Positions 1 to 14,692 of a stretch of DNA of 64,000 nt are shown piece after piece. Position 1 is the first letter of the stretch, and the number at the start of each line of letters is the position of its first letter. Source of the stretch: Scatophagus argus (lineage: Eukaryota > Chordata > Actinopteri > Scatophagidae); NCBI RefSeq assembly GCF_020382885.2, contig NC_058494.1, positions 12,418,001 through 12,482,000 of the forward strand, read 5' to 3'. A model generated the notes under the pieces. That model did not search any database, had not been told where the DNA came from, and worked only from the letters and a program-made list of their open reading frames with translations. A program made the position numbers and the translations under genes.

Positions 1-3000
1 TAGGCAGACAAAATTGAATGAATGCCTCTTTCTAAGGAAGAGACTGAATGATGAACTTGGGACTGAGAGACAGAAACAAAGTCGTATGAACTATATCTAG
101 AACAGAAAGAGTTAAGTTATTAAAAAAACGTTAAGATTGTGAGGGGTAAGGTGAGGTCAGAGAAACAATATAACCCCAAACTGTCCTCACATTGCTTTAT
201 AATGAGCAATAACCTCAGACTAGAGGGATGACACAGAGAGGAAGAGGCAGACCTGCTAATGCCTGTACTAAAAACACTGCCTGTGGGTGGTGGTTGTTGT
301 TGGTGTATTAGTATGGATTACATTTTCTGCCAACAGAGGGTTGAAATCAATACAAACCACAGTCCAAAGGAAGGATGAGAGGCACTAAACAGCATCACAG
401 AGGATTTTAATGACCAAACACAAGGTCCTCGTAAGGGCAAAGGTCAGCACAGGGACAACTCACTGATACATTTTATGGTTTGCTTCGACATTCACAAACG
501 TTTACAACAGATGCAAAAAACATGCCCATGGTATTAACATCCTGAGCAGCTGAAACATCTGTTCGGCTAAGAAACTCTAATAGCAAACATAAGTTAAAGC
601 CACATCTACTCCATCCATCCATCCATGACTCCCTCTTGTACATTTAAGAAGGAAAAAGTAGAAAACACAGCTGGGAGGCTAGACTCCCTCAGCATACCCG
701 CTTACTGTAGTGTAAATTATTAACTTTTAATCAAGCCAAAAAACAAAGGAAAGAGCTTGGCCTGAGGGTATACTTCATCCCAGTCGCTGTAAGCTTATTC
801 TACAAATAAATACAGACTTTCTTCTGTCCTCACCCCTTTCCCCCCCTTCATCACTTGAAGGGCCCCCCTCAAAGACAAAATATGGAAAAGGAGTAACCTC
901 ACAATACCTTGTTTGGCTTGTAGGCTGTCCAAAACCAACTGCTTTACTCATTCCTGAAAGCAGCACACATTCCTAGGGTTTGGTTATCTCCTTGACAATG
1001 AAGAATGGAGGCCTGAATCAGGTCAGTGTAGTTTAGATGAAGTGTTGCAGCCTAGCAATAGCTTGGCAAACAGTGTTGGCTCTTAGACACCCACTGTCAC
1101 TGTGATAGATGTCATGGGCCTTTTCTGTTTGGGCAGTAATCCTGCTCCCCTCCCAGACTGTCGGGGAGATATGACAGTTTTATATCCGATGGGACAACAC
1201 AGAAGTAATCAGGAGACAAGACAGGGAGAGTAACAGACAAAATGACAGGATAAAAGTGAGAAGAAAGTGTGTGGTACAACGACAAGCCATTCTTTAAGGC
1301 CAATGCAAAGGTTTTGGTGCAATTTTGATAAATGATCCATTACAGTCAAATTCAATTTTCAAACAAGAAAATATTCTCTATCCGACAAAACAACAAGTAA
1401 TATCCACCAGCAGTTCCGTCCACTCCCAGTGGTGACTCTTTGAATATTAATCATCTTACAGATTGTTCAGCAACACAAAGCCATATCACTGTCCTGCTCA
1501 CATTGCACAGCTACACTCTGGAAATTTCAGTGTTTGTAATGAAGCCAAATGATGAATGAGTTAGAAATACAGGCACAACTAGACGGAGGATGGGCTGTAA
1601 GGAGGGCTTGATGAGATCCTGGCCTTATGCCCAGCACTGTACATGAACAGACGGCAGAAAAAAGGGAGGAGGGGGAAGAGAGAGGAGATTGAAGCAGGGG
1701 GTGGGGTGGACAAAGACCGATTGCTCAGTCAGAGCAAGGACACCGTAACACATCAATGGAGGACAGCAGAGCAAAGCAGGTGTCAGATTTATTTTTATTT
1801 TTTTTAAAAAAAAAAAACAACAACATTTGGTCCCTTACTCCGGTTATCAAGGGTTCTCATCAACCTCTGGGACAGAAACATCCTCCTGTCATTCAGATGG
1901 ATTATGTGGTTACACATGCATGTGTTTGTGAATAACAGAAATATCAACATACAACTAAAACGGTGTGTTGCTGTACACAATTTTACTGCGTAAAATAAAA
2001 GTGTTCAACTAAAATCCAGCAGTTTCCTGTCTTTTCATCATATCCTGCTATCAATCATTGAGGTGTACTACTGTTACTACACTACAATGTGTGTTTCTGT
2101 GTGACAGGTTGGGCAACAACAATGGCCACTGTTGTCTTAGCAATATGAGAAACAAGATGGCAGGGCATGAATTATAAAGTAGTGGTAGCAAAATTATGAG
2201 AGGGGAGCTATGCAGACAATGTGTTGCAGTTAATAATTTGCCAAATCATTTAATGCCATTAAATTCTGTTGCATGTGTTGCTATAGATTTTTAGCACCAT
2301 TATTGTCATTGTCATGACTAATGCAAATCACTGCTTGAGCGGAGATATTGTCTGTTGGTGTTACTGCCCCACTCTGCTGGATAGCCATCACAAACTAACA
2401 CTGACTGAATAGCACACCAATGCCGCTGCTGCTACACAAAGGATTCGACACGCCACTGACTTTGCCATCACACGCAGGTGGCATGAAATGCAACACGCAT
2501 AATCTGACACGAGGGCAGACACCTGCTGCTGTTCTCTTGTTGTTCCGTCTATCTCAAGCCAAGAGGCAAGTGCCTGATGTCACGTCCTGGGGAACAAGCC
2601 AAGGTACAGTCACATAAGGATGATGTGCTACTGTAATCAGACTCCTAGTATTTGAAAAGCCTCAACTGATTAATTCAGTGGACGAACTTCTCAATGTACC
2701 GCCCCAAACACACACGGGAGAGAACAAAAGCAACTGCTCCTTGCATCACGCCAAGAGATGGTGCATGATACACGGTGTAGTATTAAGTACGTGGTTCCAC
2801 ATTAAAATATTAATACTACATTTAACTGTGGTCACTCCCAAAACATCCTAATTAGAACACAATCAAAACCTTCGGCTAATGAATGACAATTAACAAGCAA
2901 AAAATTAATAGATCATTCTGATTCCAGTGCATTTTTTCCTCTGTCTTATATAATTGTAAACTGGAAATGTTTTATCTGACAGTCATTCAGAAAGATAAAG

Positions 3001-4220
3001 TCACCTTTGACAACAGGAACTTGGGATTTCTAAAAGAAAATTGTGACTGACACACTCCAACAGCACTGTCTCCTGTGTACAACAAGAAATTGTGTAAACT
3101 ATATCTACTGCAGAAAGTGTTGAGTTATAAAAAAAAAGAAGCTATCATTTACACGCAAATAGGATTTTTAAAAAATTCTTACAGTTAAGAACGAATGCAA
3201 TGACTGTGTGCTGCTTCAGAAAACACTGACACAGCACATTATTTCCTTATTTAATAAGAGATCATTAAGAAGGAGGACAGGTAGGGAGATAATCTAATCA
3301 GGCCTCTCAGTACCACCAGTGCATCCTTTGGAAAGATGCTGGATTGGAGTATTATGAATCTGACTCCTTCTAAACTCTAGAGACGGGTTACTTCATATAC
3401 AGAAATATCTATCATGCTAATAAAGCTCAAAACTTGTAATCACATGATTTTACAAACACCTGAAAAAGAATATTATGTAATTATTGTTTTGGCAACCACC
3501 TGTTAACTTTGGCAACATATTATAATGGCCTATATATGTCACCTGTATATCTTAAATTAAGATTTCTTTACTGACAAAAGCTTTCAAGTTGAAATGGTAG
3601 TAAATGACCAAGTCAACTATGAAATTCTACAACAGCCACTACGAACACTCGGGAGCAGCTCTTTCAGCAAGTTTCATCCAACCAGAGTACACTCTATCCA
3701 CACCACCAGCTCAGTATGAGAGGGATTATGATCCTAGTCAATAGCTCTCTGCCCTGGGGAGGTGGGGCCAGTTTCTGCCAGGGGGTCTGTTTGGGACAAA
3801 GCAGTACTTCTTCAGTATCGCTGCTTCTCTTAAGGCCCTCTGTCTCAGGTTATTTCTGTTAACATGACTCAGTCATGAAGCGTAATCTGACTCAATAACA
3901 GCCCAAAGACCACAATGGGCATGGTTCTCCACTGCTCTCTTTCAGGGCATCAAGATAATCAAACTCACCCTCTCATTCACTTTGTAAAGGGGATTATAAG
4001 ATTCTCATCTCAGATAGGAGCAAAATATGTGTGAATAACAAACGGAGACAAAGCAAATCAGGAAGGATAAAAGAGCAAGGACCGTTACATTCAGTAAAAT
4101 AAAACAGGGTTTCCAACTTCAGAACGCAGTTCAAATAACTTGAGTACCTGATGGACACAGTACAACTGACATTTTATATTACTATATCACTGGCTTTCTG
4201 TATGTGATAGGCACGCATAC
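1..4220. other. No gene recognised; intron or 3' region of the low-complexity gene
   Basis: Only short chance reading frames occur. Some minus-strand donor-like sites exist (for example 3963-3968 and a 46-base segment at 908-953 between CAG and GTATTG), but none extends the upstream frame without a stop. An A/T homopolymer tract lies near 1796-1818. Confidence 0.4.
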
Positions 4221-5091
4221 CTGGTGGTCTTTGAAACAGCAACAGCAGCAGCTTTTGCTGTGGTCGAAGTGCTGGGTTTCGGGGCAGTGGACACAGCTGG
4301 TCTGCCGGTAGTGGCTATAAATAAAACAAAAAAACGGAAAACAGTGAAAAGACACTAAAGGTGAGACAGGGAAAAGATACTTAATCAAATGTTGTCTTAG
4401 AAAGCAAGGGAGTTGCATGAAATATTCTCAAATACAACATGAAATATGAGTGACCTAAGTATTATTTCATGTCAGTTCAGTTTTACTTATCTACTTGAGC
4501 CTTACCTGTGCTTTTGGGTCTAGCTACATTAACAGTCTCAGTCCCTGGTCTCTTCTTAGCAGTGCCATTCATTGTTGTTGGTTTGGTACCATTTGTTACT
4601 GTGACGGCAGCAACAGAGGTAGTCCTGGCCTGTCCAACAGGCTTCTTGTCAGGCACCCTTGTTTGGTTCTTGAGCATGGAGGAAACTGCTGCTACACCCA
4701 TTGGTCTTTTAGGTACAGCTCCAACTGCTGCTGATTTCGCTGTTGTAGTCATCGTTTTCTTGACTGCAGCTGCAGAAACATTGTTAGAAGATTTGACGTC
4801 ATTCCCCGTACGGTGATGGCCAATACCTGACCGTGCGTTGGATCCAGAGGCCCCTGCAGATTTGGCTGTGGTCTGTGTTTTATTTGCAACAGCTTTTGGT
4901 TTTATTTTGGGGTCTGCTGCCACTGGCTTGCCATTGGTCTTCGGAGTGGCCGCTGAAGCCGCATCATTTGCAGCTTTCTCTGGTTGTGATGGGGCTTGCT
5001 CCGATATGTTCTCCTGCGATGAGGTTGGTTCTGCTACTTCTGCAGCTTCACTGGGCTCCGTTGTTTCCATGGTAACCCCATCCGGTTTCAT
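4221..5091 (-). CDS. Lys/Ala/Thr/Pro-rich low-complexity protein, 5' part only (possibly PRR36-like)
   Basis: Two coding exons are supported: 4506-5091, which ends at a GTAAG donor, and 4221-4314, which follows a TTTATAG acceptor and ends at GTATGC. They join in phase and keep the same composition, giving at least 226 residues. An upstream in-frame TAA at 5137-5139 sets the limit; the first ATG is at 5091 and a second at 5070 lies in a textbook ACCATGG context, so either may start translation. After an acidic Glu/Ser-rich start the protein is basic and disordered, full of Ala, Thr, Lys, Val and Pro, with no folded domain, signal peptide or membrane segment. Such composition is seen in microtubule-binding proteins and in PRR36. 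PRR36 is favoured only because it shares human 19p13.2 with MCOLN1 and TRAPPC5. I found no convincing later exon in 1-4220, so the gene probably continues outside the window. Function unknown; the exons are solid, the name is not. Confidence 0.6.
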
Positions 5092-5197
5092 TCCCTCCTC
5101 CAAAGGTGTAGACGCCGACGTTGCTGCTGCTGCTGCTTACAAGGTCCAGGGACTCACACTCGTCCCAAATGGCCAGTTCCAGTCACACTTTAATGTC
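5092..5197 (-). other. 5' UTR part of the first coding exon of the low-complexity gene
   Basis: A clear acceptor (pyrimidine tract ending CTACAG) opens the exon at 5197. Between it and the ATG lies a short (GCA)n run preceded by an in-frame TAA, so this stretch is untranslated. The matching upstream donor is the GTACGT at 19063-19058 in the CpG island, giving an intron of 13.9 kb. Confidence 0.5.
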
Positions 5198-8100
5198 CTG
5201 TAGACAAACAACAAAACAATAAACACAAGGATGTTGATTTTCCATTGCTGCACACCTCTCATATGCAGGATTACATATGCCATACTATTAATAAAATCAT
5301 GAAAAAGATGTCACTGCATTTCCAAAAGGAAATGCCATTTATTGTAAGAGGCCTCCAAGGAATTTGGGGGAGTCTGAAAAAAAAAAAAACGTGAGCAGTG
5401 GGAGATGCCAACAAATCTTTTCTCGAAACCAGTCCCTCTCGTCCTCAGGGCCTAGTCCACCCATCTAATAAAACTACCATGCAAATGAGGCATCATGATG
5501 CCAGCTGCATCGAAATAAACTTAGGAATGACTTTTAAATACCACAACAAAAAAGAATGGTGGATTGGTTAACTGTGCGTTTTATGGAGAATAAAAAACAA
5601 TGACTTGTGACTGTGCTCTAAATGGCTTCCTCCATCTTCAAATATGAAAGGAAAAAGCTGTGGTTTGGAGTGCCGAAAGGCAAGAGAGGCTTCACGATTT
5701 CCTGACATGACACACAGGCCACAAAGGAGGAGGAGAGGGAGGAGAATGCGAAAAACAAACTCCAAATGGCCTATTTGTTGGCCACTGTCCTCCTCTCTGT
5801 TGAGCAGATGCAGACAGTAACAGTAATTTTGTGATCACCTGACTGAGATTTGTGTCCTGGGAGGTTTCTTAAATGACAGCACTAGTGAAAACCTTGAACT
5901 TAATCACATAATATAGTGTAAGAAGCTGTGTTGAGGAACTGGAGAAAATAAAGTGGAAGGGCGAGATGAGGAGCGGAGGTATGCAAGTAGTCATACACGT
6001 CTTGAATCTCAGTCAAGTTCTCTTCCCAGATCTCTTGTGCATTTATTTCCCCCAAATCATCCCCTCCACCCACAGTAAGCCATTCCTTTGCCCCTCTGAC
6101 CACAGTAGCCCCCCTCTATTTTCCTACAGCCCGTTGTTCCACTCTTCTCCTCAGTCACATCCTCCCCTCCTCCCACTGCTAATAGATGTGCTTCCAGTAA
6201 ATTGCTGCACAAATGGTCTGGCCAGTAGAGGCTCTGCATGACCCAGGAAACAAGCAAGGAGATGGATTGAAGAGGAAATGAAAAAAGTCTGAGATGGCTA
6301 CAAAGAGAGCAAAGACCTTCAAAAAAAGAGAGAGTAAAGGAGATTAAGTACCAATAGCACATAAACACATGTCAACAGGTTTGAATAACTACAGGGTAAG
6401 AAACACAGGAACAATAAGAATAAATAAATTACAACATGAATTCTGAAAAAGTAAACTGTACCCAGTCAGATCAAAATAAAATGTGGTCATTGCCACAGAC
6501 AGTTCACTATATGCAAGCCATTAAGCCAGATAACTAAAAACATCTTGGAAAAACAAAAAAAAGTGAAAGAAGTTCCAATGAGTAAAAGTTTCCACAGGCA
6601 TGGTGAGACTACAGAGTGCATTTGTACAGCCTCACAGTGTAGAACAATTACCAAAGACTATAAGTTTTGTCTTTAGGATGGATAAAGCATATGTATTAAT
6701 CTCTAACCAACAGATTTCCAACATACATTTTAGAATCAAGTCTTTTGTTTACTCAATAGTTACACATTAACCTCTGCACTACAATATTTTCCTACTTTTA
6801 GTGTCAAATACAGAAATGTTTTGTTTGCATTCACATTTACAATGTAAAAAAAGGCCCCTGTAGGTTTCAATTCTTTGGTACAGTACTGTACAGTACTGGA
6901 GGTTATCCAAGCAACAACAATGCTTCACCAAACAAAGGACAATGCATGAATGGATCCCTTTTGCCAATTGTGGAATAACTTGTTCAGCCATTTTATTGCT
7001 GATACCTCCCTGCAGACTCTACATCTGTACATACAGCCAACCACTAAAAAACTCCCCAACCTCTTTTGTAAAATGATTAACTCCTACCCTTTGGTTTACC
7101 CATGGAAAGGTTCCAAGCTGGACTCAGTGGTTGCCTCACAATAATGTTTCTGCTGCCTTCTTGCCTTTCTGCTCCTCTTGTATCTGTGGTTACATATCTC
7201 ATACAGAAACGAGTAGTGCAAACACAACATTTGGACTAATAAGTCTTCACCTTAAGTGAGGAGCAATTAGCTAATGTCCAAAGCTTCTGGGATAGTTTTG
7301 TGGAATTAAATCCATTATCATCACTCCATTTATATGAATGGGAAGATTTTAAGGCCATTAGCAAATTAGGAACCATACAATAAAAGCTAAAAAGTAAGGT
7401 ACACATCTGTCCCTTCTCACAACTCTGAAAGGAGAAGAGATAGTAAAAGGTGAGACAGGGAGCTGGACTGGCATTATGATGTGCATGGCATTGCAAAGTT
7501 TTGTCGGTCCAGCTACTAATGTCAGGGGCTTAGTGGAAAGCAGAGTGAATCAGAATACTCATGGGGCAAGTAAGAGCATCATCTTTTAACCAGCCGTCAC
7601 TACGTGACGCTGCACAAAGCAGAAATGAACGGATCATCCACACGAGCACACACGGGTAAGTGGGGTTTTACTAGTGTGGCAGAGCATTGAGACTGCTCTG
7701 CAACACTGGCACTTTCTTCATATCCATTAGAACACACTTGACACCAAAAATACACACAATTTTGGGATTCTACAAGCTGTTGACACCTGGCTGGGAACAT
7801 GATTTTACATTCTGAAAACATGAATGCACAACAGAACCAGCAACATTTTTCAAACGGTCAAGATGAAAAGCTTCATGCATTTTGATGGCATACAAGAAAA
7901 CCTCTGTTGTCTGCCATTCTCTCAGTCCACATCTGCATAACAAATCCTAGTTCACTGAAGATTTAAAACCATATTAGAGGATGCTTTCTAGCCAGCTCGA
8001 CATGGCTAATATCACCATTAGCTCAACGCCACTAGTGACAATTACAATGTGCTGCAAGTATTGTGATAAAGACAAAGGCTCAAAGACTGAAACAACTGCA

Positions 8101-9108
8101 GCAATACGTTTAGTCCCAGCGGGAGAAGAGTGTGTGTGTTTATAAATGTAGCCATCACTTTGCAAGCTTGTTTGAGGGAGTCTGTCTAGACAGACAAAGA
8201 GCTCAATGGCCTCAGTGGTATTTACATTCCACTTCTTCTAATAAAGAAATATGGCCTAGTGTGCCGTTAAATCGCATTCCTGACCTCTGTATGAAGGCAG
8301 TTTAATTGCATCTGTCGTAGCACATCTCTCAGTCTCTTGCTTTACGTGTCCAGACTTTAGGAGTGGTGCCTGACAAAATGGGTCAATTTTAATACAGTGT
8401 CTGATACAAGCAGATAGGGATTTAGCTGTGTTGAGAGCATGGCAGGGGGTTGGAATGCATTGTGCAGATTGCTGGAGGTGGTGGTAGAGGGAGGGCAGTT
8501 GATACTGATGCTGGGGCTTAATGTCATTTGTAGATTTACCCCAGACTGCTGGCTGCAATTAAAAAATGGCAAAGAGAGCACACGTCAGAAGTGAAACAGA
8601 CTTACTGTGTGTCTAAACTGTGAGCAAAAGCAAACATTTACACACAGCAGTAGAAAGCAGGAAGGAAAATTAGGATCATATGTCACCCATTTCAAGGTCT
8701 TATATTCCTTACACATCCTTTTTTTTAATTTTTAAATTTGGGCTGAATTAATTACCTGGTCAACAAATAATTGGCAACTATTTTACTAACTGAGCAACCC
8801 TTCAATTATTCAAGCAAAAATCTTGACCACCTTTTTTGGTTTTGAAAAATGTTGACAGTGGCCTTAAACTGTCTTTAAACCTTAAAAAACCTTAAACTGC
8901 AGGCCTAGTTTGATTACTAAAGTAGCTGCCTCAGTTGCCTGATGTTGAGTTTCTACTTTAAGATTCATGTCAATGCTGCATCTGCTTCAAGATGATTAAT
9001 GGCAGAAAGCACATGCCTAAAGCAGCAGTGGTATCAAGAGCACATCTGACCCATCCACATTCCAGTTCCACAGACTTCCTCAAGACTCCTCAGGGCAGTG
9101 ACAGCTGG

Positions 9109-9160
9109 CTGTGTGTGCATGTGTGTGTGAGTGTGTGTGAGTGTGTGTGAGTGAGTGAGA
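9109..9160. repeat. Imperfect (GTGTGTGAGT)n microsatellite
   Basis: Short tandem repeats of GTGTGTGAGT-like units. The antisense His/Thr-rich reading frames here are produced by the repeat and are not genes. Confidence 0.85.
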
Positions 9161-12100
9161 ACAGGGAGTGAAAGGGTCAGAGGGAGAGTCCAGTGAATAT
9201 ATGTGTGCTGTGTGGACATACATGAGATAGAACAGTGTGCAAGTGAGTAAAGAATGTGTGGGATGAAAGTGTGCATGAAGTGTTAATTTGCACAAATTAA
9301 CATGCAAACACACCATTTCCGGCATTCTTTCAGTTCAACAGGCCCAGGTGACTCATCTCTACATTCTTACAGGAACCGCACCTTTTGATATTTAAAACAA
9401 ACTAAAGCTGTCCGAGTGAACTTGACAGTGCGTACAGGTCTGGGAGTATCCAGCAGACCGTATAAATAGAGTGGAGTAAGATAGTGTTTACAAATGAGAT
9501 ATGAAGGCCCTCTGTCCGTCATTAACTTTCCTCTGGTGTGCGTCTGAGGGACAGGCATGCACACAGGAAGAAACACAGGCAGTACTGTGTACGTGTATAT
9601 ACATCCAACTGTGAGCAAATAATGAAAAGGCTAAGAGGAAGAGGGCTTTCTGTTTATGCAGTGGAGCAAGGAGGAAAAACAAGAGGTTTAACCATGTTTG
9701 GGAAAGGAAGGGGTTTTCCTAACACCACTTCTTAGAGGATCAGACCAGATGCTGGGAAAACTGCTCACTTATACGCCAATCCACATCTACTATAACAACT
9801 TGAAAAATTTACAGACACTCTCCTCGAAAGGGTTGGTAAACTGACTCAGAGAAATGGGAGGCTGTGTGTAAAGTTCTGTTGCTTCATCTGACCATACAAG
9901 GCAGTAGTGCTGTTTGTGCTGTATCACCAAGTGAGTGTTTAGTTCACACACATACAGAGTGACAGAGAGGGAGAGAGAAAGAAGAGAAATTCAATCTGCT
10001 GTTGGAACACACACGTACGTCTCAGAGCACACTGAGAAGAGGCAGAGTACACATGAGCCGAAGGTTTATGAATATACAGCTCTATATAGCACATCGCTGA
10101 ATAGATGACTCCATCAGTGCACACCAAGAGTCTTTGCAGAAACAACACGCATCATGACACCTTGGAGGGTATTTCAAGGCCAAGAAGGGTGACGATTTTC
10201 AATTTCAATGTCTCTCTCGAATAATTGTGACTTTGTACACTGGCTTAGAACAGCATCACAAAGCTAACCAGTTAGGATTAATGAAATCAGGTTTGGGCTT
10301 TACAATGAGATCTACACACAAGTTAAAAGCAGACTAAGGGACAGGAATGCATCATTAAAAATACAAAACAAGAATGCATTAGAATGCATGGAGTTTTATG
10401 AAGCTGCGATGACCAAAAAAGGTAACATTTTCAAAGCCAGAGATTCAGCTTGGCCATCACTGTCGGTGAGCATCTCTATCATCTCATTGCACTTATTGGT
10501 CTCTTCAATGAATCAATGTTATTTGTCCTAGTGCAACACTGAGTTGCACAACAGAAATAAAGTTTGTAGTTCCCTTCATGCTACATACATAGAAAATATT
10601 TACAGATAATTAAATTTAGAATAGAAAAAGATATTAGTAAAATAGAGCAATATCTTAGCCACAAGATAAAAGGGCACTCTGGCCCGCCCACAGTGGGCAC
10701 AGACTGGTCCCTTCTTCTATCTTTGTGCTTTAAGCTCTTTATGAGTGAATACCGAACTTATCTTCAGCAAAGTAATCTAACATGATCTGATCTTAAAATG
10801 GTGGTGACAACTTGCACCAAATTAAAAACAAGAAAATAAATTTCAACCCAATGAAGGATGATTTAGTTTGTCAGTTAGAATCAGTGTCTGTGCAACTCAT
10901 CCATTGGATTATTGATTTTTGGCACAGTGTCTCGCTGATTGTGATGAGTACATGTGTGTTCAAATAGAAATTATTTGCATCTATGAACTTATCCATGATT
11001 CAGGACTATCTGTCCTGTGATCCAGCAAACTTATGGCCATCTTCAGACATGTGAATAGGGGACAATGTTTTTCTTTTGTTTAATAGAAACTATGCACAAG
11101 GTACCCAACATTTTACCATATGTGGTTCTACTTGTTGTACCTGTCCAAGGGCCAGAATAAATATATTACAACTTGCATCTATATTACAAGTGACATAATG
11201 CAAGTCTTCTGTGCGATTTGGTTTGCCATTCTGAATTAGTTTTTTTTTTTTAAGGCAAATAGAGAGCAACTAAACATCACAAGTATATTATGAGAGAGCT
11301 GCCAAACTAAAGGAATGCAAATGAAACAATGTAAAATTCCCTTATTAAAAATAACTTGTGGCCTTAACACTAGGCACAATTTATGAATGATAAAATTCTT
11401 GCCATTCTGAAAATAAAAATATCCAATGAAACACAACAACTATATTACCAGTTGTGTGGTGGTTTTTTTTCCCTCCCCTTATACAACAGCAGTGATGTGT
11501 TAAGGTTTCATTATGTCATAGAAAAGGAAGCACTCCAACATGAATTATCCGTTTCCAACGTCTGTTGTCAGCATCCTGTATGGTAGATGATGCATTCATC
11601 CAATCTAATAATAAAAACATCACACAAAGCCACAGCACTGCTGCCCTCCCCCTTCTAATGAACTCACTGATGGAGGGGAAGGGTTATGGCTGGGTAGGAC
11701 TGCTTTTTTTTGCTGCTTTTTTATACTTGCAATATCAATATTGTGTTGAATTTATATTAATCCTTTTTAATGCCTTACCACTAGGTCCTAGCCATCACTG
11801 AAGCTGTTCCTTGATGCCTTTGCGAGTAAGCCTCTGTTGATGCCTGTGGCTGGATGTTATTTTCAGTATGTCTATGTGTAAGTGTGTAAGACAGGTCTAT
11901 GGACAGAGACTCCTCGCTCCTTGCAGAACACAATCAACAAGATAAATTTCACTCCACACACATTGTCACAACAACATGTTAATGAGAAATCCTTTGTACT
12001 TTGCTGGAGGAAAAGGAACCTGGAAAACATCCAACTAAAGTCTAAAGATCAAACTCTACTCTGTCACAGGGCTACTTATTAACCCAGAATGATACAGCAT

Positions 12101-13875
12101 GATAATAAGTAGGCAGGTGAGGAATGGCTTATAAGTACACATTTAATTATAACAGTGGGAGAAATGCACAAATTTTCTGTTCACTCTTTCTTCATAGATA
12201 AAAGTAAAACTACTGAGGTTAGTGCACTCCATGGGACAAAACAGTCATTTCTTTTAGCAGAAAAAACAAAACACTTTCATCAAGGGAGGACTGAGCCTGA
12301 CGTTAAGCACGTAGCTCACTCTAATCAATTCCATACGGGACACTAACACATGCTAAGTGATTGTAAGCTACTCAATCAGGACATTAGGAGCAGGTGGTTA
12401 AATGTGGCTACAAGTTAAGTGGACTAAGCCTGTTAGCCTTCAAGGGAGTAAAACAGGATGGACTAGCGGCTACTGGCAGCAGAGTGATCTAAAAGGCTGC
12501 AGGGAAATGGGTTACAATCTGTTCTAAACATGGTAGGATCTTCAAAAAAGGACCAACTAGTTCCTGCCAGACTGACAGTGAGGCGAGTAATCACTAGTAT
12601 TATAGTCAACCATGGGGGAAAAAATGAGTGTATGCTTGTGTACATGTAATCAGATCTGGTTAAAAACAACAATGTCAAACATGATCATCAGCATAACTGA
12701 CTGTAACATTACTATGAGGGGGAGGATGGGAGGACAAGTCCCATTGTCTGCACTGCTCACCATGTGACCCCGCCCTCCCGGCATGATGCTGAGGACAGTG
12801 GGGGTGGGCTTTGAGTGGATTAACTTGTGCAACGGGACAGAGGAGCAGCTGGTTTGGGTAACTTTACCCACAAGTACCCAGGGATATCAAATAGGCTGCA
12901 GGGTGAGGGCAAAGGAAATGGATGGCGTCTCAGCCTGTCTTGTACAGTAGACTATGCATATCATATGGATGTACAGAATGCACAAATAAACCTCATTTAT
13001 TAACAGGATGTGCGGTAGAAATGAGTAGAAAGGCTGCAGAGGGGTGGCTAGACATGGATGGAAAATAAAGGCAGGGAAGGAGATGAAGAATGAAGACGTG
13101 GCAATAAAAAAGATTTAGACCTGGCATAGTGCAGTATAAAAGCCATACCCGCTTCCTTCTCAGGACCTTCACCCCATGTTATCTCCCTCTCTTTTTCCAT
13201 ATTTCCTGTTGCTTTTCACAGTCAACTAGCTCATGAAATTAGACGAAGGGGTCTGGAGAGGACTGTGCAGACGTGATAGTGGTTCATCTTGTGCTGAGTT
13301 TAAAGCCTGGAAGACTAAATAATAAGATTGGACAATGGCTTGTATTTTGATATCACTCAACTGAGGATAAATGAGATTGTCAATGGGCGATCAAAACCGA
13401 TCAAAAGTCAACCCTTCTCAGGAATGGTTAAAGCTATCAACAGCACAAACTGACAATTAACCAACATAAACCAACATGTTCTGAACAGAAATGATACAAA
13501 GACATAACTTGCATTTTATAAAATAAAACACCTAACTTAAAGTATTCAGTCCAGCATGGCATGATGGGAAATGTGGGGCATCGTCACAGTTTTTAATGCA
13601 AAAAAAAAAAAATTCAACTGAACTTCGCATATTTAAAGTGTAAACTCTGTATCGGGGTACGTATTTGCCATTATACAGCCCTAGCTGACATCAGTTTTGT
13701 TATATTAAAGCCAGCCAACTAGCTACACACAGGCAGCTAGTCAATACAATGCTGGAGAGCCTGAGGGCCAGATCAGTTACTACACCTCTGACTGGGCAGG
13801 GTGAGCTCAGGCCAGATGGACAGTGATCCAACACCTCTCCTGACTGCCTCTGTCAGCCACACCCCACAACTGTGT

Positions 13876-13895
13876 CAAACAAACAAACAAACAAA

Positions 13896-13958
<63 letters not shown>
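13876..13958. repeat. (AAAC)n then (AC)n microsatellite
   Basis: About six AAAC units run into about 29 uninterrupted AC dinucleotides. This is the longest perfect microsatellite in the window and lies in the large intron. Confidence 0.95.
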
Positions 13959-13960
<2 letters not shown>

Positions 13961-14668
13961 CAGTTGCTAAGCACACGGGATTGACTTTCACATGCACATT
14001 AAGAGGAGAAGCAAAGCATGATAACAGGATATGCCCATCCCGCTCAACACAAACACTGTTATAGCTGCTGTGCACTCTGATTCACCTCAGACAGCCTTGG
14101 ATCAATAAAAGTTGCGAATATATAGGATTTCTTCAGTAGACACTGCTAGTAGCAAGTAGAGACAAGACAAGTAGAGACATCAACATCATCCTCTTCCTTC
14201 TGTAATATAAAATCTAATTTAGTTAAATTAGACTTATTACACACAATCTACTGCTGTTTTTTTATTTTTAATTTAAAAAACCTGAATAACTGTAATGACC
14301 CGCCTGAGCCCGTAGGACCTTGACTTCATTAAAAGGTGACAGGCGATTTCTCTACAGTTCTTTCTCCCAACAACTTCAAAAATAACTACATTCTGCAATA
14401 CTGCAATTTGTACCACTCTAAGTACACATGGCATAGCAAAATATACCTTTAGAATGGCATTCTAAAGACTACCAAAGTGAACTAACAAACAGACTATGAA
14501 TGTGCTGAATTACTCTTTCAATAATTACAGTGCACTGAGCCCAGCTTCACAGTCCCAGACAGGCTGAGTGCCTAAAAATGCAGCGCCAGCATCCACCACT
14601 TTATCCTAATGGGCAGGAGAGTACCAGCCTCCAAACCACAGTGACGAGAGTTACAGCACCACACCATC

Positions 14669-14692
14669 ACACACACACACACACACACACAC
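14669..14692. repeat. (AC)n microsatellite
   Basis: Twelve or so AC dinucleotides in the large intron. Confidence 0.9.

Noticed and set aside
908-953. A 46-base minus segment with acceptor CTTTCAG and donor GTATTG as a further exon of the low-complexity gene
   Set aside because: Joined directly to the exon ending at 4221 it gives an immediate stop in the expected phase, and its composition differs.
4495-5203. Plus-strand open frames of 79-121 codons across this interval
   Set aside because: They are antisense shadows of the Ala/Thr-rich coding exon on the minus strand, whose codon bias suppresses stops on the other strand.
13801-14075. Open frames on both strands (His/Thr-rich and Cys/Val-rich)
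   Set aside because: Produced by the (AC)n microsatellite; no protein family resembles them.
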